A DNA stretch of 64,000 nt, taken from positions 62,001-126,000 of the forward strand of contig PNMW01000059.1 of the NCBI GenBank assembly GCA_013823855.1. The letters run 5' to 3'. Below, piece by piece: positions 55,758 to 63,975 of the stretch. Numbering within the stretch: position 1 is the stretch's first letter; each line of letters begins with the position of its first letter. Source of the DNA: Lysobacteraceae bacterium. Lineage in GTDB: Bacteria > Pseudomonadota > Gammaproteobacteria > Nevskiales > Nevskiaceae. Under the pieces are notes generated by a model. It was not told where the DNA came from. It saw only the letters and a list, made by a program, of their open reading frames with translations, and made no database searches. The position numbers were made by a program, and so were the translations under genes.

Positions 55758-56354
55758 TCAGCAATCGCGGATCGGTGTCGCGCGTGCCCCGGCCCGGGCG
55801 GCGGCGAGCGCGCGATCGAAGTAGGCGCCGTAGAAGCCGGCGACATCGCCGCCGATCAGGGCCTCGGTCAGCGGCGAACCGCAGCGATCGAGGAACAGGA
55901 CGGTCGGCGCGACCTGCACCGACCAGCGTGCGGCGATCGCCTCGATGCCTTTCCGGCGGCCATCGAAATCGCCGGTATCGTCGCCAGTCAGGCGAATCTC
56001 GCGGATGCCCAGGTCGCGGTGGCTGTCGCGGTCACGATGGATCGGCAGCAGGTAGCGGCTGCGGACCTCGTGGCACCAGTGGCAGTCCGGCAGGCTGACC
56101 AGCAGGATCAGTACACCGCCTTCGGGCAAGGCCTGTCCGTCGGCTCTCAGGTCGGCGGTCAGCAGGCTGGTGTCGTCGCGCGCCGGTTCGGCCGGGGCTG
56201 CCAGCAACGGTCCCGCCAGCAGCAGGCTCAGCCCCAGGACGGCCGAACGAAAGGCCGCCCGGCCGTCACGGCGGGTCGCCGGATTGCGCGTCGCCTTGCA
56301 GGGCTTCCTGCTCGACCTGGAGGTAGATGTTGTAGGCATTGGCACGGTGGGCAT
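55758..56354 (-). CDS. SoxW-like periplasmic thioredoxin
   Basis: About 198 residues. A hydrophobic signal (AVLGLSLLLAGPLLAAPA) is preceded by a long basic leader. The redox motif is CHWC in LVSLPDCHWCHEVRS, and the cis-Pro loop is VQVAPTVLFLD. No start codon exists between the signal and the upstream gene, so translation must begin inside that gene's 3' end (ATG 56354 or 56339). SoxW-type proteins keep Sox components reduced. Last gene of the sox unit. Confidence 0.75.
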   Translation of the reverse strand: MPTVPMPTTSTSRSSRKPCKATRNPATRRDGRAAFRSAVLGLSLLLAGPLLAAPAEPARDDTSLLTADLRADGQALPEGGVLILLVSLPDCHWCHEVRSRYLLPIHRDRDSHRDLGIREIRLTGDDTGDFDGRRKGIEAIAARWSVQVAPTVLFLDRCGSPLTEALIGGDVAGFYGAYFDRALAAARAGARATPIRDC

Positions 56355-57279
56355 CCTCGAAGGCAGGCAGTCGGGACCACTGCGACCAGTCCTCGGCCGC
56401 GTAGGCCGTATCGAAGTCGGTCAGCGTCGTCACTGCGCGGGCCATGCGCGCCCGCAGATCGGCGATGTAGTCGCGGGTCAGGACCAGGTCGCGATTCGGG
56501 TCGTGGGAGGCGCGGCCATGCCCGGCCACCATCACCCGAGGCTGGAAGGCCAGCAGGCGTGCCGTGGTCGCCAGCCATTCGCGGCTGTCGGCCTCACCGA
56601 CATAGGGAATGCGACCGGCGAACAGGATGTCGCCGGAGTACAGCACCTGATCATCGATGACCTGCACGATCAGATCCTCCGGCGAATGGGCCGGGCCGAG
56701 ATGGGTCAGCTCGAAGCGCACGCCGCCAAGCGTGAAGCCGGCATGGCCGTCGATCCAGTAGTCGGCGGTGAACAGGCGATCGCGCGCCTGCACCCATGGC
56801 ATCAGGTCGCGGGCGCGCTGAGCGTGGCGGCGTCGCGCTTCCGGGCTGTCGGTGTAGCGGATCGCGGCAACCTGGGCATAGGTCTCGACATCGAGTGCCT
56901 TGAATGCTTCGAGGCCGTAGAAGTGATCGGCGTGGAAGTGGGTCAGGATCACCCGGACGATCGGCTGCCGGGTCACGCTGCGGATGGCCTCGATCAGCGC
57001 CCGGCCAAGGGCGGGGGTGCCGAGCGTGTCGATGACCACCACGCCCGCCGGCGTCACCACGAAGCCGGCGTTCGAGTTGTAGCCCTGATTGCCCTGGCTG
57101 GCGACGCCGGGCAAGCCTTCGACATACCAGCTGTGCGGGCCGACCCGGATCGGCTTCAGCACCGGCAGCCGTTCACTGCCGTCGGCGATGACGGGCGTGG
57201 GTACCCGTGGCGCCGGCGTGGGCGTCGCGCAGCCGCCGGGCAGCAGCGCCGCCAGCATCAGCAGCGCGGCGGTGCGCAT
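56266..57279 (-). CDS. SoxH-like metallo-beta-lactamase-fold hydrolase
   Basis: 337 residues with a lipobox-type signal (LPGGCATP). Metal ligands: THFHADH (about residues 113-119), the His in LGPAHSPEDL, the Asp in YSGDILF and VAGHGRASHDP. This is the pattern of SoxH and quinoprotein-relay metallo-hydrolases found in sox clusters, likely binding two zinc ions. Substrate unknown. Separated from soxB by a single base, so probably co-transcribed. Confidence 0.87.
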   Translation of the reverse strand: MRTAALLMLAALLPGGCATPTPAPRVPTPVIADGSERLPVLKPIRVGPHSWYVEGLPGVASQGNQGYNSNAGFVVTPAGVVVIDTLGTPALGRALIEAIRSVTRQPIVRVILTHFHADHFYGLEAFKALDVETYAQVAAIRYTDSPEARRRHAQRARDLMPWVQARDRLFTADYWIDGHAGFTLGGVRFELTHLGPAHSPEDLIVQVIDDQVLYSGDILFAGRIPYVGEADSREWLATTARLLAFQPRVMVAGHGRASHDPNRDLVLTRDYIADLRARMARAVTTLTDFDTAYAAEDWSQWSRLPAFEDAHRANAYNIYLQVEQEALQGDAQSGDPP

Positions 57280-57280
57280 T

Positions 57281-58999
57281 TCAGGCCAGCCCCGGATTGG
57301 CTCCGATGCCGATCAGCTTCGGCACATTGAGCACCGGATTGACCGTCTTCACCTCGCGCAGATGCCGGGCGACGACCTCCCAGACCGGCTCGGTATCGGC
57401 ATCGCGCGCAGCTGCCGATACCGGTGCCCAACCTGCCACCTTGTAAGTCTTGGCCGGGTCGATCGGCTTGCCGCCCAAGGTCATGTCGCGAATCCGCGAG
57501 CCGATCTTCGCGCCCGGTTCGCAGGCGTACTGCATGCCGCCGACGCGCACCATGTCGCCACCCTGCTGGTAGTAAGGATCGTCGTTGAACAGGTTGTCGC
57601 AGACATCCTCGAGGATGGTCTTGATGGTGTCGCCTTTCATCTCGGCGAGCGTCGTGTACGGATAGCTCATCGCTGTTTGCGTCATCAGATCGTCCATGGT
57701 GATCGGCTGCCCCGGCAGCAGGCTGGCCCCCCAGCGGAAGCCAGGTGAGAAGGCGATCTCGGCATCCTTCTGCTTCAGCAGCGCATCGAGGATCACCTGG
57801 TCGAAGGTGCCGTTGAAGTTGCCGCGCCGGTACAACAGGCCTTCGGTGACGGCGAGCTTTTCGTTCAGCTTGTCGAGGTAGGGCTTGCGGTGACGGTCGA
57901 TCAGCGCCTGCATCTCGGCATCGGCCGGCAGCAGGTTCGAGAACACCGGCAGCAGGTGATAGCGGAAGTCCGACACCTTGCCGTCGACGACCTTGAAATC
58001 GAGCACACCGAGGAACTTGCCGGCGCTGCCCGCATTGGTGACGAGCGTCTTGCCGCCGGCGTTGGCGACGCTGACCGGCTTGGCGACGCCATCGTGGGTG
58101 TGGCCGCCGAGGATCGCGTCGATGCCGGTGACCCGACTGGCCATCTTCAGGTCGACGTCCATGCCGTTGTGCGACAGCACGACGACCACCTTCGCGCCCT
58201 TGGTGCGGGCTTCGTCGACAGTCGCCTGCATGCGTGCGTCCTGGATGCCGAACGACCAGTCCGGTACGAGGTAGGCGGGGTTGGCAATCGGCGTGTACGG
58301 GAATGCCTGGCCGATGATCGCGACCGGTACCTGGTTGATCTCGCGGATCACGTAGGGCTTGAACACCGGATCGCCGAAATCGGTGGTGGCGACATTCTGG
58401 GCGACGAACTCGACCTTGCCGTCGAAATCCTTGGCGATGATCTCCTGCACGCGGGCCGCACCCAGCGTGAATTCCCAGTGGCCGGTCATCACATCCACAC
58501 CGAGCAGCTTGCAGGCATCGACCATGTCCTGGCCGTTGCTCCACAACGCGGTGCCCGAGCCCTGCCAGGTGTCGCCGCCATCGACCAGCAGCGCACCCGG
58601 CCGGCTGGCGCGCATCCGCTTGACCAGGGTCGCCAGATGCGCGAAGCCGCCGACCTTGCCGTAGCGCTTTGCGGCTGCGGTGAAATCGAGGCAGGTGAAG
58701 GCGTGCGCTTCGATCGAGCCGGGCTTGATGCCGAAAGCCTTCAGCAGGTTTTCGCCGACCAGGTGCGGCACCTTGCCGCGCATGCCGGCAATGCCGAGGT
58801 TGACGTCCGGCTCGCGAAACCAGTTCGGCAGCAGCTGGGCGTGGCTGTCGGTGAAGTGCAGCAGGCTGACATTGCCGAACGGCGCGATGTCGTACAGCGC
58901 CTCGCGGTCGCCGGCCAGCGCCAGCGGGCTGTCGAGCATCAGGCCGTTGGCGCTGGCGATCGCCAGCACATTGAGAAACTCGCGACGGTTCAGGGACAT
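57281..58999 (-). CDS. soxB: thiosulfohydrolase SoxB
   Basis: 572 residues from ATG 58999. A twin-arginine signal (SLNRREFLNVLAIAS) directs export. Dimanganese-site motifs of the 5'-nucleotidase superfamily appear in LLHFTDSHAQLLP, VDGGDTWQGSGTAL, TGHWEF and GGHTHDG. SoxB hydrolyses sulfonate from the SoxY-bound cysteine to release sulfate in the periplasm. The longer frame to 59047 adds nothing family-like. Confidence 0.96.
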   Translation of the reverse strand: MSLNRREFLNVLAIASANGLMLDSPLALAGDREALYDIAPFGNVSLLHFTDSHAQLLPNWFREPDVNLGIAGMRGKVPHLVGENLLKAFGIKPGSIEAHAFTCLDFTAAAKRYGKVGGFAHLATLVKRMRASRPGALLVDGGDTWQGSGTALWSNGQDMVDACKLLGVDVMTGHWEFTLGAARVQEIIAKDFDGKVEFVAQNVATTDFGDPVFKPYVIREINQVPVAIIGQAFPYTPIANPAYLVPDWSFGIQDARMQATVDEARTKGAKVVVVLSHNGMDVDLKMASRVTGIDAILGGHTHDGVAKPVSVANAGGKTLVTNAGSAGKFLGVLDFKVVDGKVSDFRYHLLPVFSNLLPADAEMQALIDRHRKPYLDKLNEKLAVTEGLLYRRGNFNGTFDQVILDALLKQKDAEIAFSPGFRWGASLLPGQPITMDDLMTQTAMSYPYTTLAEMKGDTIKTILEDVCDNLFNDDPYYQQGGDMVRVGGMQYACEPGAKIGSRIRDMTLGGKPIDPAKTYKVAGWAPVSAAARDADTEPVWEVVARHLREVKTVNPVLNVPKLIGIGANPGLA

Positions 59000-59006
59000 G
59001 GGGGCG

Positions 59007-59675
59007 TCAGGGGTACGTGCCGCGATGGACAAACCGGCAGTAGACAAAGTGCTGCGCGTTGCCGGACGGCGTCAGGTGGGTTTCGCGACGCGTTTCGAGC
59101 AGTTCGAAGGCGTCACCCAGCGCTGCCGCGATGGTCAGCGCGCTGTGCCGCTGTACCGGTAGGCCGCTGCATTGCAGCGGGCCGTCTTCGGCGAAGCTGC
59201 CGATGATGAGCTGGCCGCCAGGCCGTACCGAGGCTTCGGCCAGCTGCCGGTAACGCTCGCGGTCGACCGGATCGGTCAGGAAATGGAACACCGCGCGGTC
59301 GTGCCAGATCGCGTATTCGCGCAGCAAGGTGGCGTCCAGCAGGTCGATCTCCAGCCAGCGGACGCTCGCTGCCGCTGCACCCAGCCGCTCGCGGGCGACG
59401 GCCAGCGCAGCGGCGGAGATGTCGAGCACGCTCAAGTCCTGCCAGCCGGCGTCGAGCAGCGCGTCGACCAGGGTCGAGGCCCCACCGCCGATGTCGATCA
59501 GCGGCAGGCTGCGTTCATCGGTCGCGGCAGCAATCAGTTCCAGCGATACGGTCGGGAGCAACTGATACCAACTGGTGGCGGTGGCCGGCTTCGAAGTCCA
59601 GGCCCGCTGCCAGTGCTCGCGGCGTGCGTTGCCCGGATCGGCAGGTGCAGCGGGCTCGGAGAGCATTGCGCTCAC
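59007..59675 (-). CDS. class I SAM methyltransferase within the sox operon
   Basis: 222 residues from GTG 59675, overlapping the soxX stop by four bases. HWQRAWTSKPATATSWYQ, LIDIGGGASTLVDALL (motif I) and FHFLTDPVDRERYRQL resemble TehB/thiopurine-methyltransferase-like enzymes. The fixed place between soxX and soxB suggests that it acts on a sulfur or selenium compound arising during oxidation, but no substrate is known to me. Cytoplasmic (no signal). Confidence 0.85.
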   Translation of the reverse strand: MSAMLSEPAAPADPGNARREHWQRAWTSKPATATSWYQLLPTVSLELIAAATDERSLPLIDIGGGASTLVDALLDAGWQDLSVLDISAAALAVARERLGAAAASVRWLEIDLLDATLLREYAIWHDRAVFHFLTDPVDRERYRQLAEASVRPGGQLIIGSFAEDGPLQCSGLPVQRHSALTIAAALGDAFELLETRRETHLTPSGNAQHFVYCRFVHRGTYP

Positions 59676-60298
59676 TGGTTCACCGGCGAGGCCGGATCAA
59701 GCAGCAGGGCCGTGAGGTCCTTCATCTGCTGTTCGTTGAGGATGCCCTTGTGGCCGAAGCGCGGCATCAGCGAGCAGGGCATGTAGGCCTGCGCGTTGTA
59801 GATCTTGCCGTAGGTGTACTTCTGCATCGCTTCCGACTGGCCGCGCAACTTGCCGTAGCCCAGCAGGCTGGGACCGATGGTGCCGTGGGCGATCTCCGCC
59901 TTGCTGATCTGATGGCAGGCGTAGCAGTTGCCGCCCGGCACGGTGCCGGGCTTGTCCGAGAACTGCAGCCCCACGCCGCTCTGGGCGACCTTCTCGCCGC
60001 TCTTCCAGTCGCCCATCAGGCCGCCTTCGGGATACTTCAGGGTCGCCTGCTGGCTTTGGACAATGGCCGATGCGAGATCGCCGGTCAGCTTGCCGCGCGC
60101 TGCGCTGCACTGTTTCTGCACTTCGTCCTGTACCAGACGCTGTTGCCATTCCGGGCTGGCCGAGGTGAACGAGGACGACAGCGCAGCGGCTGCCTTGGCA
60201 TCGATGCTGGCCGGTTCGCTGCCGGTCTGCGGCGCGACACAGCCGGCGGCGCAACAGATGATGGCGAGCGCGGCGAGGGTGATTCTGATCGGGTTCAT
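59672..60298 (-). CDS. soxX: cytochrome SoxX (monohaem subunit)
   Basis: 208 residues. The signal ends CCAAGCVAP and could be a lipobox (Cys20), unusual for SoxX. The haem site is CYACH in PGGNCYACHQISKAE, with GPSLLGYG and a later Met (MPRFGHKGIL) as candidate axial ligand. With SoxA it forms the SoxAX complex that couples thiosulfate to SoxYZ. Confidence 0.93.
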   Translation of the reverse strand: MNPIRITLAALAIICCAAGCVAPQTGSEPASIDAKAAAALSSSFTSASPEWQQRLVQDEVQKQCSAARGKLTGDLASAIVQSQQATLKYPEGGLMGDWKSGEKVAQSGVGLQFSDKPGTVPGGNCYACHQISKAEIAHGTIGPSLLGYGKLRGQSEAMQKYTYGKIYNAQAYMPCSLMPRFGHKGILNEQQMKDLTALLLDPASPVNQ

Positions 60299-60318
60299 GT
60301 CGGGATCCAGTCGGGCGT

Positions 60319-61128
60319 TCAGCGCTTCAGGCCGGGGGCCGCCATCTGGCCACCAGCGGCCTGCACGCCCATGTAGACCGTCAGGTCGGTGATCACGTCG
60401 GCGCCATAGTCGGCCAGGGGCATGCGCTGCTGGCGCAGGCAGTCGGTGATGCGGTTTTCCATCGAGCGCACCGTGCCCTGCGAGACGCGGTAGGCCGGCC
60501 AGGTCGCGAAGATTGGCTTGGCCTCCGCCGGCTCCGTCAGGTTCGGCAGCACCTGCAGGCGGATACGCGTACCGCTGGTGCTGTGGCAGGTCGAGCAGGC
60601 GAAGTCATACGGCCCGGTGCGGAAGTGGAACAGCTTTTCGCCGATGGCGTAGGCCTCCTTTTCCTTCGGATGCGTCTGCGGCACGGCGATCACCGCGCCC
60701 TTCGATTCGCTGGCGATCCAGGCGACCAGCGCCTCGATGTCCGAGGCATCGTTGTCCGTGGAGAAATGATTTTTTTCGGCTTCGGCACGGCTCAGGCCCT
60801 GCAGGTCGATCATGCAGCTGACCAGCCGCATCTCCAGATCCTGGACCCGGCCGGCGTCGGCGAAGTAGCGCGGCAGCTGCGCGAATGCGCCCTTGACCAT
60901 GCCCGACCCGAGGCCGAGGTTGCAGGCTTCAAGCGATGCATTCTTCGGCCCGCGCTTCTTCGACCAGAACTCCCGGCCCTTGATTTCCCAGAGTTCCGCC
61001 GGGTTGTCGTCGGCGAGCATCTCGCGATAGGCGGCGATCGAGTCCTCGACAGATGCATCCTGGGCGAGCGCGATACCGCCCGCACCCAGCAGCAGGCTCG
61101 CTGCAGCAGCGACAATGTTTTTGTTCAT
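60319..61128 (-). CDS. soxA: cytochrome SoxA
   Basis: 269 residues with a Sec signal (GIALAQD). The C-terminal haem motif is CSTCH (Cys178/181, His182); Cys230 in ITDCLRQQRMP is the expected persulfide-modified axial ligand. The N-terminal domain has Cys69 and Cys105 but no CxxCH, so this is the single-haem SoxA type. It catalyses oxidative conjugation of thiosulfate to SoxY. soxX follows 20 bases later. Confidence 0.95.
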   Translation of the reverse strand: MNKNIVAAAASLLLGAGGIALAQDASVEDSIAAYREMLADDNPAELWEIKGREFWSKKRGPKNASLEACNLGLGSGMVKGAFAQLPRYFADAGRVQDLEMRLVSCMIDLQGLSRAEAEKNHFSTDNDASDIEALVAWIASESKGAVIAVPQTHPKEKEAYAIGEKLFHFRTGPYDFACSTCHSTSGTRIRLQVLPNLTEPAEAKPIFATWPAYRVSQGTVRSMENRITDCLRQQRMPLADYGADVITDLTVYMGVQAAGGQMAAPGLKR

Positions 61129-61156
61129 TCTGGGGTCCTGAAGAGGGGGCTGGAGA

Positions 61157-61636
61157 TCACGGCCGGATATAGACGTGGCCTTCGCGGGCTTGAAGTCGGG
61201 CGATTTCGGCGACGCCCGACGGCACCACCACCGCTTCCGGATTGATCTTGGCGACCGCGATGTCGCGGGATCGCAAGGTGTTCGCGCAGATGCGGAACTC
61301 GACGCCGCGCGCGGTCAAGGCCGCGACTGTGGCGTCGAACGGCTGGCCGTTGCTGTCCTTGGCGTCGTCAAGCAGGAAGTCGATGCCGTGCCCCAACGCC
61401 ACGACCACGATCTTCGCTGTCGGATCGGCGTTGAGGTGGTTGTGGATGTTGCGCATGCCGCGCTGCGCCTGCTCGGCACCTTCGCTGAAGTGATAGACGA
61501 CGCGGACCGGCTCGCTGGCCGCCGCGACCGGCTTCGCGGCGTCAGCCGCCCGCACCGGCATGAGCGGCACCGCCATCGCGACCAGGACAAGCAGCGCCGA
61601 GCACACTGTCCACGAACGATGGCGGCGACTCGACAT
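61157..61636 (-). CDS. exported DsrE-family protein
   Basis: 159 residues from ATG 61636, overlapping the soxZ stop (TGATG). A signal peptide (LVLVAMAVPLMPVRAAD) precedes a DsrE/DsrF-like domain: VVYHFSEGAEQAQRGMRNI, VVALGHGIDFLLDD and EFRICANTLRSRDI with one Cys (the CANTL position conserved in the family). DsrE-like proteins relay sulfane sulfur. Its place between soxZ and soxA suggests a periplasmic sulfur relay. Confidence 0.85.
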   Translation of the reverse strand: MSSRRHRSWTVCSALLVLVAMAVPLMPVRAADAAKPVAAASEPVRVVYHFSEGAEQAQRGMRNIHNHLNADPTAKIVVVALGHGIDFLLDDAKDSNGQPFDATVAALTARGVEFRICANTLRSRDIAVAKINPEAVVVPSGVAEIARLQAREGHVYIRP

Positions 61637-61947
61637 CAGGCGATCACGCCTTCGTCGGTGCGGGTGTCGGCCTTGGAGTCGACCCAGGTGACGATGACCT
61701 TGTCGCCCTTGGCTGCGCCCTTGAACTTGAAGGACAGGAACGGATTCTTCGAGACCGACGCGCCCCACTGCGCGCTCATCACGGTCTTGCCGTTGCAGGT
61801 CGCGGTGACTTGCTGGATGAAATGGGCCGGCACGGCGTTGCCATCGGCGCCCTTGCGCTGGCCGGTTTCCATCGGGTGGCTCATCAGCACTTTCACTTCG
61901 ACGACATCGTCGGTCATCGCAGCGCGAATCTTCATCGGGTCAGCCAT
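61636..61947 (-). CDS. soxZ: sulfur-oxidation carrier subunit SoxZ
   Basis: 103 residues: KIRAAMTDDVVEVKVLMSHPMETGQRKG and NPFLSFKFKG are typical of SoxZ, an Ig-like partner of SoxY. It lacks a signal peptide, as usual, and rides to the periplasm with SoxY via Tat. It precedes the DsrE-like and soxA genes. Confidence 0.96.
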   Translation of the reverse strand: MADPMKIRAAMTDDVVEVKVLMSHPMETGQRKGADGNAVPAHFIQQVTATCNGKTVMSAQWGASVSKNPFLSFKFKGAAKGDKVIVTWVDSKADTRTDEGVIA

Positions 61948-62058
61948 GTCTCTTGCTCCTCGTTAGCTTGGTCGGCACCGTCTTGCGGTCCGACCGGAAT
62001 ACCGGCTCAGCCGAACGCCGGGCGTTCGACGGTGTGCGAGCAGCGCCCGCGCGCCGCC

Positions 62059-62529
62059 TCACCCGCCGCAGCCGCCGAGCGTGACCTTCACTTCCTTGAC
62101 CGCCGAATAGAACTTGCCGTCGGCCTTGACCAGCGCGTAGACGTTCGAGGTCTGACCCATCTTCACGCGCGTGGTGACCGAAGGCTCGGTGCCCTCGGCG
62201 ATGTCGAACACTGCGGTCAGAGGATTCGGATTCTTTTCGACGAACACCGAGATCGACTGGGTATTGGCAATCTTCGAGGTGATCGAGACCGGCACCACAG
62301 CTCCGTTCTCAGCGATGTCCGGCGCGGTGAAGCTGATCTCCGTACTCGGAGCCGGCTCGTTGCCGCCCATGCCCTTGATGGCCCCGGCGAGGTCGGTGGC
62401 TCCGAATGCCGGCTTGTTCCATTCGGCCGCGAAGGCGAAGCCTGGCTTCAGCAGGCCGGCGCCCATCAGCACCGCCAGCAGGCTGGCGTTGCCGCCGGAT
62501 TTCAGCAATTGACGACGATTCATGTTCAT
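62059..62529 (-). CDS. soxY: sulfur-oxidation carrier protein SoxY
   Basis: 156 residues. A twin-arginine signal (NMNRRQLLKSGGN) and the C-terminal swinging-arm motif VTLGGCGG, whose Cys carries the sulfur intermediates, identify SoxY. The gap of 111 bases to soxZ holds no gene; it is longer than usual for soxYZ but no promoter is obvious. Confidence 0.96.
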   Translation of the reverse strand: MNMNRRQLLKSGGNASLLAVLMGAGLLKPGFAFAAEWNKPAFGATDLAGAIKGMGGNEPAPSTEISFTAPDIAENGAVVPVSITSKIANTQSISVFVEKNPNPLTAVFDIAEGTEPSVTTRVKMGQTSNVYALVKADGKFYSAVKEVKVTLGGCGG

Positions 62530-62565
62530 GGAGGTGTCCTGGGTGTTCGCGTGCGTGACGTGCGC

Positions 62566-62904
62566 TTACTTGTCCGGCGCGCCGGAGAGGATCCAGCCGA
62601 CGATGGCTTTCAGTTCGTCGTCCTTCGGGCCCGCCTGCGGCGGCATCGGAATCTGGCCCCAGGTACCCACGCCGCCAGCGCGGACCTTGGCGATCAAGGT
62701 GGCCTCGGCGGCTTTGTCGGCCTTGTACTTGTCGGCCACTTCGCGGAAGCCGGGACCGACCACCTTGCTGGCGACGCCGTGGCAGCCGAGGCAGCCGTAC
62801 TTGGCGGCACTGGCGGACGCTGCTGCGGCGTCGGCCTGTGCCGTGCCGGTCGACAGGGAAAGGGCAGCGAGCACGGCGCTGGCGATCAGGGAACGACGGA
62901 TCAT
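62566..62904 (-). CDS. small cytochrome c of the sox operon
   Basis: 112 residues from ATG 62904, ten bases after GGAG. A signal peptide is followed by a single c-type haem domain: CLGCH (Cys38/41, His42) and Met in IPMPPQAG. It is about 60% identical by eye over 77 residues to the C-terminal haem domain of the SoxD just upstream. It probably accepts electrons from SoxCD/SoxAX and hands them to a terminal oxidase. Confidence 0.9.
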   Translation of the reverse strand: MIRRSLIASAVLAALSLSTGTAQADAAAASASAAKYGCLGCHGVASKVVGPGFREVADKYKADKAAEATLIAKVRAGGVGTWGQIPMPPQAGPKDDELKAIVGWILSGAPDK

Positions 62905-62933
62905 CAAGAGGCTCCAGAGTTCAGGCGACGGCT

Positions 62934-63968
62934 TCATTCGGCCGCCGCACCATTGAGAATCCACTGCACGATGGCCGTGGCGTCAGCATCGGAAAGGCCG
63001 GCCTGCGGTGGCATCGGGATATCGCCCCAGACGCCGGCACCGCCCGCCTTGACCTTGACTTCCAGCTTTTTCTGGGCGGCAGCGTCGCCCTTGTACTTGC
63101 CGGCGACATCCGTGAATCCGGGACCGACTACCTTGTTGGCCAGCCCGTGACAGGCGAGACAGCCCTTGCCGTCGGCGAGCTTCTTGGTCGTGGCGGCAGC
63201 CGAAACGGCCTTGGCGGCAATCTTGATCGGCGCAGTGGCGCCGGTGCCGGCCGCGACTTCGGTATTGGCACCGCGCACCGGTCCCCATTCGCGGCTCTGC
63301 AGTGCGAGGTTGCCGTGCGCGTTGCGGGCGAAGTCGGGGAGGAACGAACTGATCGCGGCGGTCTTTGCACAATCCTTCATGCAGGCCACGGCGATGACGT
63401 CCGACTTCCCCTTGCGGTTCCACAGGCCCGAGAACTCGACCATGCCGTTACGGTTGGGCATCCGCTTCTGCACCTCGCGGATCGAGTTCTGGTCGAGCGT
63501 GAAATCGGCCGGCACGATGTCGCTGAGGTTCAGCAGGTACGCCACGGCGGCGTAGACCTCATTGGTCGACAGCGACTGCGGCGCGTTCCACGGCATCGCC
63601 CGGTTGATGTAGTCCCAGAGTGTCGAGACCGTCGGGCTCATCGATAACGCGGTGCGGGTCGGCGAATCGCTCGCGAGGGTCGCCGACCGGCCGGTTTCCA
63701 GATCCTTCTTGCTGACCCCGCCGACCAGCGGCGCGAAGACCGAGTTGGATTCGCCGAACGAGCCGTGGCAACTCGCACACTTGGCTTCCCACAGCACTTC
63801 GCCTTCGGCGACAGTGCCCGAGCCGGCCGGCAGACCCGTGAAGTCGGGCCGCACGTCGATGTCCCAGGCCTTGATTTCATCCGGTGTGGCGGCACGGCCG
63901 ATGCCGTCCATCGCAATGCCCGACATTGGCAGCAGGGCTGCAAATGCAAATGCAAACGCGAGGCGCAT
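62934..63968 (-). CDS. soxD: dihaem cytochrome SoxD
   Basis: 344 residues from ATG 63968. After a signal, the N-terminal haem site is CASCH (residues 64-68) and NRAMPWNAPQSLSTNEVYA is a SoxD segment. A middle region with Cys pair (ACMKDC) leads to a second haem domain with CLACH (270-274). SoxD with SoxC forms sulfane dehydrogenase, which removes six electrons from SoxY-bound sulfur. Confidence 0.92.
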   Translation of the reverse strand: MRLAFAFAFAALLPMSGIAMDGIGRAATPDEIKAWDIDVRPDFTGLPAGSGTVAEGEVLWEAKCASCHGSFGESNSVFAPLVGGVSKKDLETGRSATLASDSPTRTALSMSPTVSTLWDYINRAMPWNAPQSLSTNEVYAAVAYLLNLSDIVPADFTLDQNSIREVQKRMPNRNGMVEFSGLWNRKGKSDVIAVACMKDCAKTAAISSFLPDFARNAHGNLALQSREWGPVRGANTEVAAGTGATAPIKIAAKAVSAAATTKKLADGKGCLACHGLANKVVGPGFTDVAGKYKGDAAAQKKLEVKVKAGGAGVWGDIPMPPQAGLSDADATAIVQWILNGAAAE

Positions 63969-63975
63969 GGCGCGA

